A stretch of DNA of 64,000 nucleotides, taken from NCBI RefSeq assembly GCF_024346955.1, contig NZ_AP024883.1:1674001-1738000 (forward strand). Reading direction: 5' to 3'. Of the stretch, positions 8,206-17,489 are shown in pieces. Position numbers and translations under genes: made by a program. The notes under the pieces were generated by a model. That model was given only the letters and a program-made list of their open reading frames with translations. It was not told where the DNA came from and did not search any database. The first letter of the stretch is position 1, and every line of letters begins with the position of its first letter. Source of the DNA: Vibrio mangrovi. Its GTDB lineage: Bacteria > Pseudomonadota > Gammaproteobacteria > Enterobacterales > Vibrionaceae.

Positions 8206-9333
8206 ATGAATACCCCGAACAACACACTTGCCCTTAGTAGTGCATTTATTCCCGTCACGACACAGACATGGAGTAATGGTCGTCATATTGTAAGATGTGT
8301 GAAGACTATACAAGAAACGTGGGATACCAAGACATTCTGTTTTATGGCTGACCAGCCAATAATGTTCTTTTTTAAGCCGGGTCAATTCGTGACGTTGGAA
8401 CTTGAGATTGCCGGAGAACAGATATTCCGTTCATATACGATATCCAGTTCACCGTCTGTTCCTTACAGCTTCTCTATTACTGTGAAACGCGTGCCGGGTG
8501 GTCTGGTGTCAAACTGGCTGCATGACAATATGGAAGAAGGGTTTGAATTGGCTGTTCATGGCCCGGTCGGAAACTTTAACAGTATCGACTTCCCGGCAGA
8601 AAAAATCCTGCTGCTATCCGGTGGTGTAGGGATTACGCCGGTGATGTCAATGGCGCGCTGGGCTTATGACACCAATACGGATGTGGATGTTGTTTTCGTC
8701 CACAGTGCCAGAACACCACGAGATTTGATTTTCCACCGTGAGCTGGAATTCATGTCTTCACGGATTTCTAACTTCAGCCTGCACCTGATCTGTGAAAGGC
8801 TGGAATCGGGGCAGAACTGGTCTGGATACCGGGGCTTTTTCGATGAAATTAAACTGAAAATGATTGCGCCTGACTTTATGGAGCGGGAAATTTTCTGTTG
8901 TGGACCGACACCTTACATGAATGCAGTGCGCACCATGCTGGAAAATGTCGGTTTCGACATGCGTAACTATCATGAAGAAGCGTTTGGTGCAACACCGGAT
9001 GTGGTTGAAGAACAAGCAGTTCACGATGCTGAAATTGCAGCCGAAGAAGCAGATGCAATCCTGCCGAGTGAAATGATTGAAGTCGCATTCACTGCCAGCG
9101 ATAAGACAGTGCAGATTGCTCCCGGAGAAACCGTTCATGCGGCTGCTGCGAAAGTCGGCCTGACGATTCCTAAAGCTTGTGGTATGGGAATCTGCGGTAC
9201 CTGTAAGGTGAAGAAACTGCAAGGTGAAGTCGAGATGACCCACAATGGCGGTATTACTGATGAAGACGTCGAAGACGGATATATTCTGTCTTGTTGCAGT
9301 GTGCCACAAGGTGATGTGGTGGTTGAATACTGA
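8206..9333 (+). CDS. gbcB: Glycine betaine monooxygenase, ferredoxin reductase subunit
   Basis: 375-residue electron donor for GbcA. The order of domains is an FAD-binding barrel (RSYTISSSPS around residue 80), an NAD(P)H-binding domain (SGGVGITPVMSMARWA, and CCGPTPYM), and a C-terminal plant-type [2Fe-2S] ferredoxin with CGMGICGTC and a final cysteine in LSCCS. ATG 8206 is chosen over ATG 8197 because GGAG (8193-8196) sits nine bases before it and would overlap the earlier codon. An acidic, Ala/Glu-rich linker joins the last two domains. A strong terminator follows, so it is a single-gene unit divergent from gbcA. Confidence 0.92.
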   Translation: MNTPNNTLALSSAFIPVTTQTWSNGRHIVRCVKTIQETWDTKTFCFMADQPIMFFFKPGQFVTLELEIAGEQIFRSYTISSSPSVPYSFSITVKRVPGGLVSNWLHDNMEEGFELAVHGPVGNFNSIDFPAEKILLLSGGVGITPVMSMARWAYDTNTDVDVVFVHSARTPRDLIFHRELEFMSSRISNFSLHLICERLESGQNWSGYRGFFDEIKLKMIAPDFMEREIFCCGPTPYMNAVRTMLENVGFDMRNYHEEAFGATPDVVEEQAVHDAEIAAEEADAILPSEMIEVAFTASDKTVQIAPGETVHAAAAKVGLTIPKACGMGICGTCKVKKLQGEVEMTHNGGITDEDVEDGYILSCCSVPQGDVVVEY

Positions 9334-9393
9334 TCGCCGGACAAAATCGAATTGGCTAATTGCTGATCTGTTGCCCGCACATTTAAATTACCG

Positions 9394-9424
9394 AATCCCC
9401 GGACTATGCTCCGGGGATTTTTTA
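9394..9424 (+). terminator. Rho-independent terminator of gbcB
   Basis: AATCCCCGGA (9394-9403) pairs perfectly with TCCGGGGATT (9410-9419), 6-base loop, followed by a T6 tract. Confidence 0.95.
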
Positions 9425-9564
9425 TAGTGTTTTTGAAGTAGTTGCCGGAACCAATTGGGGATTACTGTCCGTTTGAGCAATTTTAGCATGTGACAATGAG
9501 GTATTTTCGCGTATAATAACTTGTTTGTTTTTATTTTAAGTTATTGATATTTATAGAGTTTGAG

Positions 9565-9921
9565 ATGATCATATACAAAGAGTTTACATTTGAAGCCGCC
9601 CATCATCTGCCTCATGTTCCTGAAGGCCACAAATGTGGGCGTCTTCATGGGCACTCTTTTCTGGTCCGGGTTTGTGTCGAGGGTGAAGTTGATCCTCTGA
9701 CTGGCTGGGTCATTGATTTTGCAGATATTAAGTCTGCATTTAAACCGATTTATCAACGCCTCGATCACTATTATCTGAATGAGATTGAAGGGTTGGAAAA
9801 CCCGACCAGTGAAGTATTGGCCCGGTGGATCTGGGACGAACTGAAACCGAATCTGCCACTGCTCAGTCAGATTGAAGTGAAAGAAACCTGTACGGCAGGG
9901 TGTGTCTACCGCGGAGAATAA
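9565..9921 (+). CDS. queD: 6-carboxy-5,6,7,8-tetrahydropterin synthase
   Basis: 118-residue QueD, second step of queuosine/7-deazaguanine synthesis: converts dihydroneopterin triphosphate to 6-carboxytetrahydropterin. It is nearly colinear with E. coli QueD. Zinc ligands H13, H28 and H30 and catalytic C24 are in AAHHLPHVPEGHKCGRLHGH; the C-terminal ENPTSEVLA and ETCTAGCVYRGE are conserved. ATG 9565 fits the family length; an upstream TTG (9544) would add seven residues. It stands alone, 30 kb from queE-queC in this window. Confidence 0.96.
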   Translation: MIIYKEFTFEAAHHLPHVPEGHKCGRLHGHSFLVRVCVEGEVDPLTGWVIDFADIKSAFKPIYQRLDHYYLNEIEGLENPTSEVLARWIWDELKPNLPLLSQIEVKETCTAGCVYRGE

Positions 9922-9956
9922 TACTCTGGCAGGAACTGTCAAAGATACACCTGACT

Positions 9957-9985
9957 AAAACGCCCTTCGTAATGAAGGGCGTTTT
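9957..9985. terminator. Bidirectional terminator between queD and sdaA
   Basis: AAAACGCCCTTC (9957-9968) pairs perfectly with GAAGGGCGTTTT (9974-9985). The A- and T-tails serve both convergent genes. Confidence 0.95.
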
Positions 9986-10015
9986 GATCAGTATATTGTA
10001 CGGTTGATTCTGAAT

Positions 10016-11377
10016 TTAGCAGGTAACTTTGACCGCCAGGCCACCTTGTGAAGTTTCACGATATTTCGCATTCATATCTTTGCCGGTTTCCAGCATGGTT
10101 TCAATGACCTTATCCAGAGAAACCCGTGGTGCAGATGAGCGTCTCAGTGCCATTCGGGTTGCATTGATTGCTTTGACCGCTGCAATACCGTTTCTTTCGA
10201 TACAGGGAACCTGAACCTGCCCGGCGACAGGGTCGCATGTCAGACCGAGGTTATGTTCCATCGCAATTTCTGCGGCCATACAGACTTGTTCCGGGCTTCC
10301 GCCTAAAAGTTCTGCCAGCCCGGCAGCTGCCATGGAGCAGGCGACGCCCACTTCTCCCTGACAACCCACTTCGGCTCCGGAGATAGAAGCATTGCGTTTA
10401 TACAGGCCACCGATAGCTCCGGTGGTCGCCAGATAGCGGATGTAATCCTGTTCGTGAACAGTCTGAATGAATTTGTCGTAATAGGCGAGTACCGCAGGAA
10501 CAATCCCACAGGCTCCGTTGGTCGGTGCAGTAACGACACGTCCGCCGGCGGCATTTTCTTCATTGACGGCAAAGGCATACATGTTTACCCAATCGATCAC
10601 AGCCATCGGATCGTTTGATGTCCGTTCAGAGGTTTGTAGTTGCTGATTGAGAGCCGCTGAGCGTCTGGGCACCCGTAGCGGTCCGGGCAGAATCCCTTCG
10701 GTTTTCATGCCTCTTTCCATACAGTCCCGCATGGTCTGCCATACTTTACTCAAGTGAGCATAGACTTCTTCCTGGCTACGCAGGGCTTTTTCATTTTCGA
10801 TAACCAGCGTACTGATAGATAAACCGGATTCACGACACTGGCTAACCAGTTCTGAGGCGCTGGTATAAGGATACGGTACTTTATCAGATGATTCGATGGA
10901 TTGTCCGAAATGCTCTTCATCGACAATGAATCCACCACCGATCGAGTAATAGGTTTTGGAAAAGATGCATTCATCATTCTGCCAAGCATGAATTTTCATC
11001 CCATTTTCATGCAGAGATAAATTGCTGGTATGGAAGGTGATTCCATCTTCTCTCAGAAAATCAACCTGATGGTCATAGCAGGCGATAGGTAGCTTTTCAG
11101 TCTGTTCGACCTGATGAATAAATGCAGGGATTTTATCGATTTCTACCGATTCGGGGCTATTTCCGGCCAGTCCGAGAATAGTTGCAGTATCGGTCTGGTG
11201 TCCTTTCCCTGTCAGTGACAGCGAACCATAGACATCAACCGTAATCTTGGTCACATTGGGCAAAAGTGCTTTCTGGTATAGCTCGTCAATGAACTGTTTC
11301 CCGGCCTTCATTGGCCCTACCGTATGAGAGCTTGAAGGACCTATGCCGATTTTAAAAATATCAAAAACACTAATCAT
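10016..11377 (-). CDS. sdaA: L-serine ammonia-lyase (L-serine deaminase), iron-sulfur type
   Basis: Single-chain L-serine dehydratase (453 residues) deaminating L-serine to pyruvate and ammonia in the cytoplasm. The N-terminus ISVFDIFKIGIGPSSSHTVG is the family signature. C-terminal cysteines in NGACGIVPA and in the CDPVAGQVQVPC segment are the expected [4Fe-4S] ligands. The ATG at 11377 matches known SdaA starts; a GTG five codons upstream (11392) is possible. pabB-nudL-sdaA is a conserved gammaproteobacterial neighbourhood, here interrupted by an outer-membrane protein gene. Confidence 0.95.
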   Translation of the reverse strand: MISVFDIFKIGIGPSSSHTVGPMKAGKQFIDELYQKALLPNVTKITVDVYGSLSLTGKGHQTDTATILGLAGNSPESVEIDKIPAFIHQVEQTEKLPIACYDHQVDFLREDGITFHTSNLSLHENGMKIHAWQNDECIFSKTYYSIGGGFIVDEEHFGQSIESSDKVPYPYTSASELVSQCRESGLSISTLVIENEKALRSQEEVYAHLSKVWQTMRDCMERGMKTEGILPGPLRVPRRSAALNQQLQTSERTSNDPMAVIDWVNMYAFAVNEENAAGGRVVTAPTNGACGIVPAVLAYYDKFIQTVHEQDYIRYLATTGAIGGLYKRNASISGAEVGCQGEVGVACSMAAAGLAELLGGSPEQVCMAAEIAMEHNLGLTCDPVAGQVQVPCIERNGIAAVKAINATRMALRRSSAPRVSLDKVIETMLETGKDMNAKYRETSQGGLAVKVTC

Positions 11378-11622
11378 AGATGGCTTACTCACAAACAGCT
11401 TATATCAACAAAAATAACAGCAAAATATCGTTTCACCCAGACATGACTCAGTGGTGTCTAAGCGGGTTGAAATCGCGGGGGAGAGTACATGACTCCTCCT
11501 GTCTGCACAACTGATAATATGCTTAATTCATGGATATTTTCAGTATATATGAACTGCTTCAAAGTGCGAGGTTTGTTCAGATGAACTCTACTGCAAAAAA
11601 CATCATGAAAGGTCGGCTGTTC

Positions 11623-12132
11623 CTAGAAACTAAGCCCGATATATGCACCGTACATACGGTATTCATTTTTACCACTGTCAGCCGTTCTGTAATACCGGGC
11701 ATAGCTCGCCAGCCGGAGATTGAGGAATGAAAGTTCCACGCCGACTTCAGGATAAACACCGATGCTCAGATCAGAATCACAGTCTCTGTAATCGTAATTG
11801 TTTTGCGCATAGTTGTAGTATTTGTCGCATTGTTTATGCTCACCGGTAAAGAAGCCCGCTCCCATATAAGCTTTTAACGGCCAGGTGCCGGTTGTTAAAT
11901 GAAATCCTGCGTTGAGTCCTTCGTAAAGATTCTGATCATGGGCGAACCACATGGCAGCGACATTAAACTCTGTGAAATCTGTATAGGGAGCCCGGAATCC
12001 AACTTCGAATACACCACTCTGGTTTATATCCTCATGCAGATATCCTATATAGCCAACCCGATCTCCTTCGGCTGCATTGGCATAGAGCGTTGAGAGACAT
12101 AATGGCATGAATAAAAGAAATTTTCTGAACAT
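11623..12132 (-). CDS. Outer-membrane beta-barrel protein of unknown function (169 aa)
   Basis: Residues 1-20 (MFRKFLLFMPLCLSTLYANA) form a Sec signal peptide cut before AEGDRV. The mature protein alternates polar and hydrophobic residues and ends in an aromatic (GLSF), typical of small outer-membrane barrels. Two cysteines (EHKQCDKYY and YRDCDSDL) could form an extracellular-loop disulfide. I do not recognise a specific family. ATG 12132 was chosen over an upstream start because the signal peptide begins there. It separates nudL from sdaA, which are adjacent in relatives. Confidence 0.75.
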   Translation of the reverse strand: MFRKFLLFMPLCLSTLYANAAEGDRVGYIGYLHEDINQSGVFEVGFRAPYTDFTEFNVAAMWFAHDQNLYEGLNAGFHLTTGTWPLKAYMGAGFFTGEHKQCDKYYNYAQNNYDYRDCDSDLSIGVYPEVGVELSFLNLRLASYARYYRTADSGKNEYRMYGAYIGLSF

Positions 12133-12240
12133 GATTAAATTCCAAAAGTACCTGAAAGGAGTAGATGAAATCACTATTTTCAGGAAATGAAAAGACAGTT
12201 GGCGCTTTTATAGCAAAATAGTTGTTATGAAGCATGAGTC

Positions 12241-12846
12241 TTATAGATTCCCCGTGTGTATCTGTTTTTGTAGCGCATGAACAATCTGAGCTGTGGCTCC
12301 CCAGATAAAATGCCGCTGATAAGGAATAGCGAAAACCTTGTGGCGGGCATTTTTAAGAACAAACGTATCGTGGTGCAGATTGCGGGGATGCAGCAGATAA
12401 TCTGCCGGTACTTCAAATACTTCATCGACCTCGCCGGGTTCGATAGTGACCTGATAATCCGGGGAAACGAAAGCCAGTACAGGGGTGATAGAGAAGTAGC
12501 TGATAGTCTTCAGTTCTGGCAAACAACCAATTAGTTCAACATGGCGGTGAGCAAGTCCTATCTCTTCCCAGGCTTCTCGGATAGCAGTTTCGTAAACGGA
12601 TGCATCTCCCCGTTCGCATTTTCCACCAGGAAAACTGACCTGACCGGGATGATGTTTGAGCTGTGCTGCGCGCTTGGTAAATATAACATTCAGTCCGGAT
12701 GGTCGTTCGACAAATGCAACCAACACGGCAGCCTTACGTAAGTTATGGTCCGGAATATGGGCGACACGCTGTAGTGATTCTGCTGAGTAATCACCGGGCT
12801 GGCGAAGCTGAAAGTTTCTTAAAACAGTCATTCGGGTCAGATGCAT
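12241..12846 (-). CDS. nudL: Nudix hydrolase, CoA pyrophosphatase family
   Basis: 201-residue Nudix enzyme. The full Nudix box GX5EX7REUXEEXGU is present, from GGKCERGDASVYETA through REAWEEIGL, inside the CoA-diphosphatase context HPGQVSFPGGK. The likely reaction is cleavage of CoA to 4'-phosphopantetheine and 3',5'-ADP. It lies downstream of pabB in the same orientation, as in E. coli. The start is uncertain: GTG 12852 and ATG 12831 are also in frame, and ATG 12846 has GAGAG five bases upstream. Confidence 0.9.
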   Translation of the reverse strand: MHLTRMTVLRNFQLRQPGDYSAESLQRVAHIPDHNLRKAAVLVAFVERPSGLNVIFTKRAAQLKHHPGQVSFPGGKCERGDASVYETAIREAWEEIGLAHRHVELIGCLPELKTISYFSITPVLAFVSPDYQVTIEPGEVDEVFEVPADYLLHPRNLHHDTFVLKNARHKVFAIPYQRHFIWGATAQIVHALQKQIHTGNL

Positions 12847-12921
12847 CTTCACTCTCGGCTATTCATTGCGGGAAACTGTTCCGGAATGAAAAATCAATAG
12901 ATTCTGTTATTGCAATTATCA

Positions 12922-14295
12922 TCACTCTGATTGTAACGATAGCACAGGTAATATCCGGCTGAGTTTGTCGAATGTTTCCTGATATTCACTTTCGCAGACA
13001 CTATCTGCCACAATACCACCGCCAGCCCAGACGTAAAGCCGGTTATGGGTTGCAATCAGCGTCCGGATGGTAATGCTGGTATCCATCTGACCATCCCGGC
13101 TGATATAACCGATACTGCCGCAGTAAACACTCCTGCGGTGAGGTTCCAGCTCTTCAATGATTTCCATCGCCCTGATTTTGGGTGCTCCGGTAATTGAGCC
13201 TCCCGGAAAACAAGCCCGCAGCAGATTGGCTGACGTATAGCCATTGCCCAGTTCAGCTCTGATCGTGCTGACCAGATGGTGGACCGCCGGAAAACTTTCT
13301 ATATCAAATAACTTCGGAACATGGACACTACCCGGTTTGGCTACCCGGCCAATGTCATTGCGTAGTAAGTCGACGATCATCAGATTCTCGGACTGATCTT
13401 TCTCTGCTGTTGCCAGTGCTTGTGCATATTGCTGATCAAGGTGTTTATCAGGGCTGCGTGGCCTTGTTCCTTTGATCGGTTTGGTCTCAATAATGTGATC
13501 TTTATACTGGAGAAAACGTTCAGGAGAGATACTTAAAATCACGCCTTCTTCAATACGGAGATAAGCCGAAAACGGTGCCTGATTTTCATTTTCCAGCCGT
13601 TGATAGGCTTCCCATTCACTGCCGGTGTAGTCTGCCTGAAAACGCTGAGTCAGATTGATCTGATAGCAGTCTCCGGCGTGCAGATATTCATGAATGGCAT
13701 TAATTTTATCCCGGTATTCTGAAGCAGTCATGTTGGCCTGCCAGTCTGATGTCAGATAAAAAGGATGTTGCACGACGGTTTGCTGAGCGTTGAGCCAGTT
13801 TTCTGCCGCTTCGACATTCATGCCGACAAAAGCCGCAGTTTGTTGCTGGTGGTCAACAACCAGTGCCCAGGTATAAATGCCGACAGCCATTTCCGGCATA
13901 GAAATATCATGCTCTGCATATTCAGGTAACTGTTCGACCCGCCGCCCTAAATCATAAGCAAAATAGCCGAGAGCGCCGCCAGCGAAAGGAAAGTCAGTGA
14001 TTTCATCAAGAAAAGGGACATATTGATGCTGATATCGTGTCAGCAGTTCAAATGGATCATCCGGTGAAGATGTCCGGGTTTCTCCTTCCTGAATTAATGT
14101 AACTGCTCCCTGCGTTTTTAATGTTGCTACTGGCTGAGCAACTAAAATATCGTAGCGGCTGTCTATATGTTCAGATGGTGAACGCAGCAACATCGCCCAG
14201 GGCAGATTTTCGATGCGTGAGAAATACTCTGGAGCGAGTCGGGGATGATAAGTGATCGATTTGTGTTCAATAGGTCGGTTAGTTGCATTCATCAT
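12922..14295 (-). CDS. pabB: Aminodeoxychorismate synthase component I
   Basis: 457-residue chorismate-utilising enzyme making 4-amino-4-deoxychorismate for p-aminobenzoate and folate. The PIKGT motif (273-277) with the PabB-specific lysine K275 separates it from anthranilate and isochorismate synthases. Other signatures are FAGGALGYFAYDLGRRV (105-120), DLLRNDIGRV and FPGGSITGAPKIRAMEII. The start is one of two adjacent ATGs with no strong ribosome-binding site. First gene of the pabB-nudL block, divergent from fumarase. Confidence 0.95.
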   Translation of the reverse strand: MMNATNRPIEHKSITYHPRLAPEYFSRIENLPWAMLLRSPSEHIDSRYDILVAQPVATLKTQGAVTLIQEGETRTSSPDDPFELLTRYQHQYVPFLDEITDFPFAGGALGYFAYDLGRRVEQLPEYAEHDISMPEMAVGIYTWALVVDHQQQTAAFVGMNVEAAENWLNAQQTVVQHPFYLTSDWQANMTASEYRDKINAIHEYLHAGDCYQINLTQRFQADYTGSEWEAYQRLENENQAPFSAYLRIEEGVILSISPERFLQYKDHIIETKPIKGTRPRSPDKHLDQQYAQALATAEKDQSENLMIVDLLRNDIGRVAKPGSVHVPKLFDIESFPAVHHLVSTIRAELGNGYTSANLLRACFPGGSITGAPKIRAMEIIEELEPHRRSVYCGSIGYISRDGQMDTSITIRTLIATHNRLYVWAGGGIVADSVCESEYQETFDKLSRILPVLSLQSE

Positions 14296-14492
14296 GGCTG
14301 GTCATTTGTATAAACTGTGACGAAAAGTCTGATCGCCGCATGGCTTGTTGATGAAACCAAGAGTATCATAAAAAGCAATGACTATAAGTAATATAAGCCC
14401 GTGAAATCTCCGGTGAATGATACGGTTTGGCTGCTTTTTAGCCATAATTTTTCATCCGGAGTCACCCGGAAGCAAACATAATGAGGTAAGCA

Positions 14493-16007
14493 ATGACGCT
14501 AATTCGTAAGGAAGATGTGATCAGTAGTGTGGCTGATGCGCTTCAGTATATCTCTTACTATCATCCGCTTGATTTTGTCCAGGCCCTGAAAAAAGCATAT
14601 GACCGTGAAGAGAGTCAGGCTGCGAAAGATGCTATCGCCCAGATTCTGATTAACTCCCGCATGTCCGCCGAAGGTCACCGGCCAATCTGCCAGGATACTG
14701 GCATTGTCACCTGTTTCGTCAACATTGGGATGAATGTTCAGTGGGAAGGCGATATGACCGTTCAGGAAATGGTTGATGAAGGTGTTCGTCAGGCATATAC
14801 CAATCCGGACAACCCGTTAAGGGCGTCGGTACTGCATGACCCGGCAGGTAAACGGATCAACAGCCGCGATAACACACCTGCTGTCGTTCACGTAAATATG
14901 GTTCCCGGCGATAAAGTTGAGATTCAGATTGCTGCCAAAGGCGGCGGTTCTGAAAATAAAACCAAAATGGTGATGCTGAACCCTTCGGATGATATTGCTG
15001 AGTGGGTTGAAAAGACATTGCCGGCAATGGGGGCGGGCTGGTGTCCGCCGGGGATGCTGGGAATCGGCATCGGTGGTACGGCAGAAAAAGCCGCCGTACT
15101 GGCGAAAGAATCTCTGATGGAACATATTGATATTCAGGAGCTGATCGATCGCGGCCCGCAAAATTCTGAAGAAGAACTACGTCTGGATATCTTCAACCGG
15201 GTAAATCGACTGGGTATTGGCGCACAGGGACTGGGCGGTTTAACCACTGTCGTTGATGTGAAGATTAAAACGGCACCGACACATGCGGCATCCAAGCCGG
15301 TTTGTCTGATCCCGAACTGTGCGGCAACCCGTCATATTCATTTTACTCTGGATGGTAACGGACCGGCTGAATTTGTTCCGCCAAAACTGGAAGACTGGCC
15401 GGATATTGTCTGGGAAGCCGGAGAAAACACTCGCCGGGTTAACCTTGATAGTGTCACGAAAGAAGAAGTCCGCAGTTGGAAAACCGGTGAAACACTGCTG
15501 TTGTCCGGTAAGATCCTGACAGGCCGTGATGCGGCACACAAACGTATTCAGACGATGCTGCAAAATGGTGAAGGTTTACCGAAAGGTGTCGATTTGAAAG
15601 ACAAATTCATCTACTACGTTGGTCCGGTTGACGCGGTTCGTGATGAAGTCGTTGGCCCTGCCGGCCCGACAACCTCAACCCGGATGGATAAATTCACCGA
15701 TATGATGCTCGATGAAGTTGGTGTAATGGGCATGATCGGAAAAGCAGAGCGGGGCGCAGCAACGGTTGAGTCAATCAAAAACCACAAAGCGGTTTATCTG
15801 ATGGCTGTCGGTGGTGCTGCTTATCTGGTCGCGAAAGCAATTAAGAAAGCCCGTGTGGTTGCGTTTGAAGATCTCGGAATGGAAGCGATCTACGAATTTG
15901 AGGTCGAAGACATGCCGGTTACTGTTGCGGTTGATTCCAACGGTGTCAACGCACACCAGACTGGTCCGGATGTGTGGAAAGTGAAGATTGCGGAAGCAGG
16001 TAAATAG
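14493..16007 (+). CDS. Fumarate hydratase, class I (iron-sulfur)
   Basis: 504-residue single-polypeptide class I fumarase, interconverting fumarate and malate. Cluster cysteines appear in RPICQDTGIVTCF and NCAATRHIHF. The C-terminal beta domain has GRDAAHKRI and GPAGPTTSTRMDKF. GAGGTAA lies just before ATG 14493. The length corresponds to the short class I type found in vibrios next to pabB. Followed by a strong terminator. Confidence 0.94.
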   Translation: MTLIRKEDVISSVADALQYISYYHPLDFVQALKKAYDREESQAAKDAIAQILINSRMSAEGHRPICQDTGIVTCFVNIGMNVQWEGDMTVQEMVDEGVRQAYTNPDNPLRASVLHDPAGKRINSRDNTPAVVHVNMVPGDKVEIQIAAKGGGSENKTKMVMLNPSDDIAEWVEKTLPAMGAGWCPPGMLGIGIGGTAEKAAVLAKESLMEHIDIQELIDRGPQNSEEELRLDIFNRVNRLGIGAQGLGGLTTVVDVKIKTAPTHAASKPVCLIPNCAATRHIHFTLDGNGPAEFVPPKLEDWPDIVWEAGENTRRVNLDSVTKEEVRSWKTGETLLLSGKILTGRDAAHKRIQTMLQNGEGLPKGVDLKDKFIYYVGPVDAVRDEVVGPAGPTTSTRMDKFTDMMLDEVGVMGMIGKAERGAATVESIKNHKAVYLMAVGGAAYLVAKAIKKARVVAFEDLGMEAIYEFEVEDMPVTVAVDSNGVNAHQTGPDVWKVKIAEAGK

Positions 16008-16026
16008 ATTTTATCCACAATGCATC

Positions 16027-16059
16027 GAAGCCTCTGATAAATTCAGAGGCTTCTTTATT
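16027..16059 (+). terminator. Terminator of fumarase gene
   Basis: GAAGCCTCTGA (16027-16037) pairs perfectly with TCAGAGGCTTC (16043-16053), followed by TTTATTT. Confidence 0.93.
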
Positions 16060-16146
16060 TCAAGCGCTTATTTAGCAGACGAAATACTTTAAATTTTTAC
16101 CCAGTTTGGTATGGTCTGCTACCGGTTAATTTTTACGAGAACAGTC

Positions 16147-16320
16147 ATGCAGTGGTTAAAGAAGATCATCCTGATTGCCGCCATCATCGTCGCCAGTCTT
16201 TACATGGCAAGTGTTGGGTTTCTGACTTACCTGTTTTCTTCTGCTGATGACAAGCCGCAGGAGCAGCAGGTTGTAGAACAGAGCGTAGTCTCTGAACCTG
16301 CAAGTGCAGAAAATCAGTAA
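16147..16320 (+). CDS. Small single-pass membrane protein (57 aa)
   Basis: Short protein with a positively charged start (MQWLKKI), one hydrophobic segment from about residue 7 to 30, and an acidic, Gln/Glu-rich tail without recognisable domain. The predicted topology is N-in with the tail in the periplasm. ATG 16147 follows ACGAGAA; an upstream in-frame ATG (16111) lacks a ribosome-binding site and would add unlikely residues. Alone between two terminators. Function unknown. Confidence 0.65.
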   Translation: MQWLKKIILIAAIIVASLYMASVGFLTYLFSSADDKPQEQQVVEQSVVSEPASAENQ

Positions 16321-16368
16321 TTTGAAGTTACCGCGAACTTAAGCGTTAACCGGAAACTTCAGAAGGCA

Positions 16369-16403
16369 AAAAGCAGGGTGGCAAGTTGTACATCCCTGCT
16401 TTT
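16369..16403. terminator. Bidirectional terminator between the small membrane gene and START gene
   Basis: AAAAGCAGGG (16369-16378) pairs perfectly with CCCTGCTTTT (16394-16403) across a 15-base loop. A and T tails suit both strands. Confidence 0.85.
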
Positions 16404-16425
16404 GTTCCCTCCGATTTGGTGGTTG

Positions 16426-17094
16426 CTATCTGTTTTTCTCTTCAGTTTTCTGGCTGTATGAGCCGGTTTCTACCGGAACCTGATAAACCTCTTCCTGAAT
16501 CACTGACGCCAGATTTAAGAATGTCTCATAAGTGGAGCTGAGTAATAATCGATTTTCCAGCCACTGGGGAATATGACCCGCGGCACTTCCCTGGCCCTGA
16601 TAGGTGACCTGAACCTGCTGCTGGTTGAGTCGGATAACCTGCCATTGTCCGATGACATTCTCCATCCGGACATAGCCTTTCTCCAGTGGGTAATCCCCGC
16701 CGACATCCCGGACACTAATCGTTAGTTGTTGTGTCTGATGATCATAGTGAATGACCGAGTCGATCAACATATCCCGGTCTTCTACCGGCCAGGGAGCACT
16801 GTAATACACATGAATAACACGTTCATTGGCGGAAGGTCTGGCCTCAATGACGAGCCGCCGACAGTTCGCAATCCAATCTGGCCCTCGTTGTTCATCATGC
16901 AGTAAGGCAATCAGTGCCCCTGGTTCCGCCTTAACAATGGCAACTGCTCTGACTGCCATCTGCTCTGTTTCCGTTATCCGGGAATAAACTTTAACTGTGC
17001 CGTGCTCTTTATAAAGTGTCCATGGCTCAGTTGCATGTGCAGGAAAAAATGTATTCAGGATGTTCAGTGCAGCAAGTAAGATGAGTCTTCGCAT
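16426..17094 (-). CDS. START-domain lipid-binding protein, exported
   Basis: 222 residues. A Sec signal peptide (MRRLILLAALNILNTFFPAHA) is followed by a START-like helix-grip domain: WTLYKEHGTVKVYSR at the beginning, the WPVEDRDMLIDSV motif in the middle, and a C-terminal long helix. Such bacterial proteins are predicted to bind a hydrophobic ligand in the periplasm; the ligand is unknown. AAGGACG lies about six bases before the start. Its promoter region abuts the remains of an AraC regulator. Confidence 0.82.
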   Translation of the reverse strand: MRRLILLAALNILNTFFPAHATEPWTLYKEHGTVKVYSRITETEQMAVRAVAIVKAEPGALIALLHDEQRGPDWIANCRRLVIEARPSANERVIHVYYSAPWPVEDRDMLIDSVIHYDHQTQQLTISVRDVGGDYPLEKGYVRMENVIGQWQVIRLNQQQVQVTYQGQGSAAGHIPQWLENRLLLSSTYETFLNLASVIQEEVYQVPVETGSYSQKTEEKNR

Positions 17095-17185
17095 ATAACG
17101 TCCTTCAGGATTCTCAAAGTATTTCAGGAGTGCGTTTCCGTTATCTTAGCGGGTTTGCGGAGAAACTTCTTGAGATAAAAGGAGT

Positions 17186-17392
17186 CTGTCGCGCAGGTTT
17201 CATACCGAAACCGGAATGACTCTGGTGAGGTGGCGCCAACTGGTCCGATTAATGCGGGCATTGGAATGGTTGCAGGAAGCTAAAGCGGGTGGCTGGGTTG
17301 CACAGTCATGTGGTTATCACAGTACCAGCGCGTTTATTGCTGTGTTTCAGCAGTATTTAGGATGTTCGCCGGGAAGAGTACTCATCACATGA
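17186..17392 (+). pseudogene. C-terminal remnant of an AraC-family regulator
   Basis: A 68-codon open stretch encodes the two helix-turn-helix motifs of an AraC regulator: SRRFHTETGMTLVRWRQ, RLMRALEWLQ, VAQSCGYHSTSAFIAVFQ and YLGCSPGRVL, ending in TGA at 17390-17392. In the same frame a stop lies just upstream (17171-17173), and the first ATG (17216) is inside the first HTH. No N-terminal domain can be found in the upstream bases, which belong to the START gene promoter. It is therefore a 5'-truncated pseudogene, missing its sensor domain and part of its DNA-binding domain. Confidence 0.85.
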
Positions 17393-17489
17393 TCAAGGAA
17401 TGAGATAAATACAGAAGCAATAGATTTTGTGTAAAATATAAATAACTTGAAAGATAGATACGTTCAGAGCATACCATAAGGAGCTATAT

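Noticed and set aside
8758..9309. 183-codon frame antisense to gbcB
   Set aside because: Overlaps the ferredoxin and NAD domains of gbcB in the opposite direction and shows no domain of its own.
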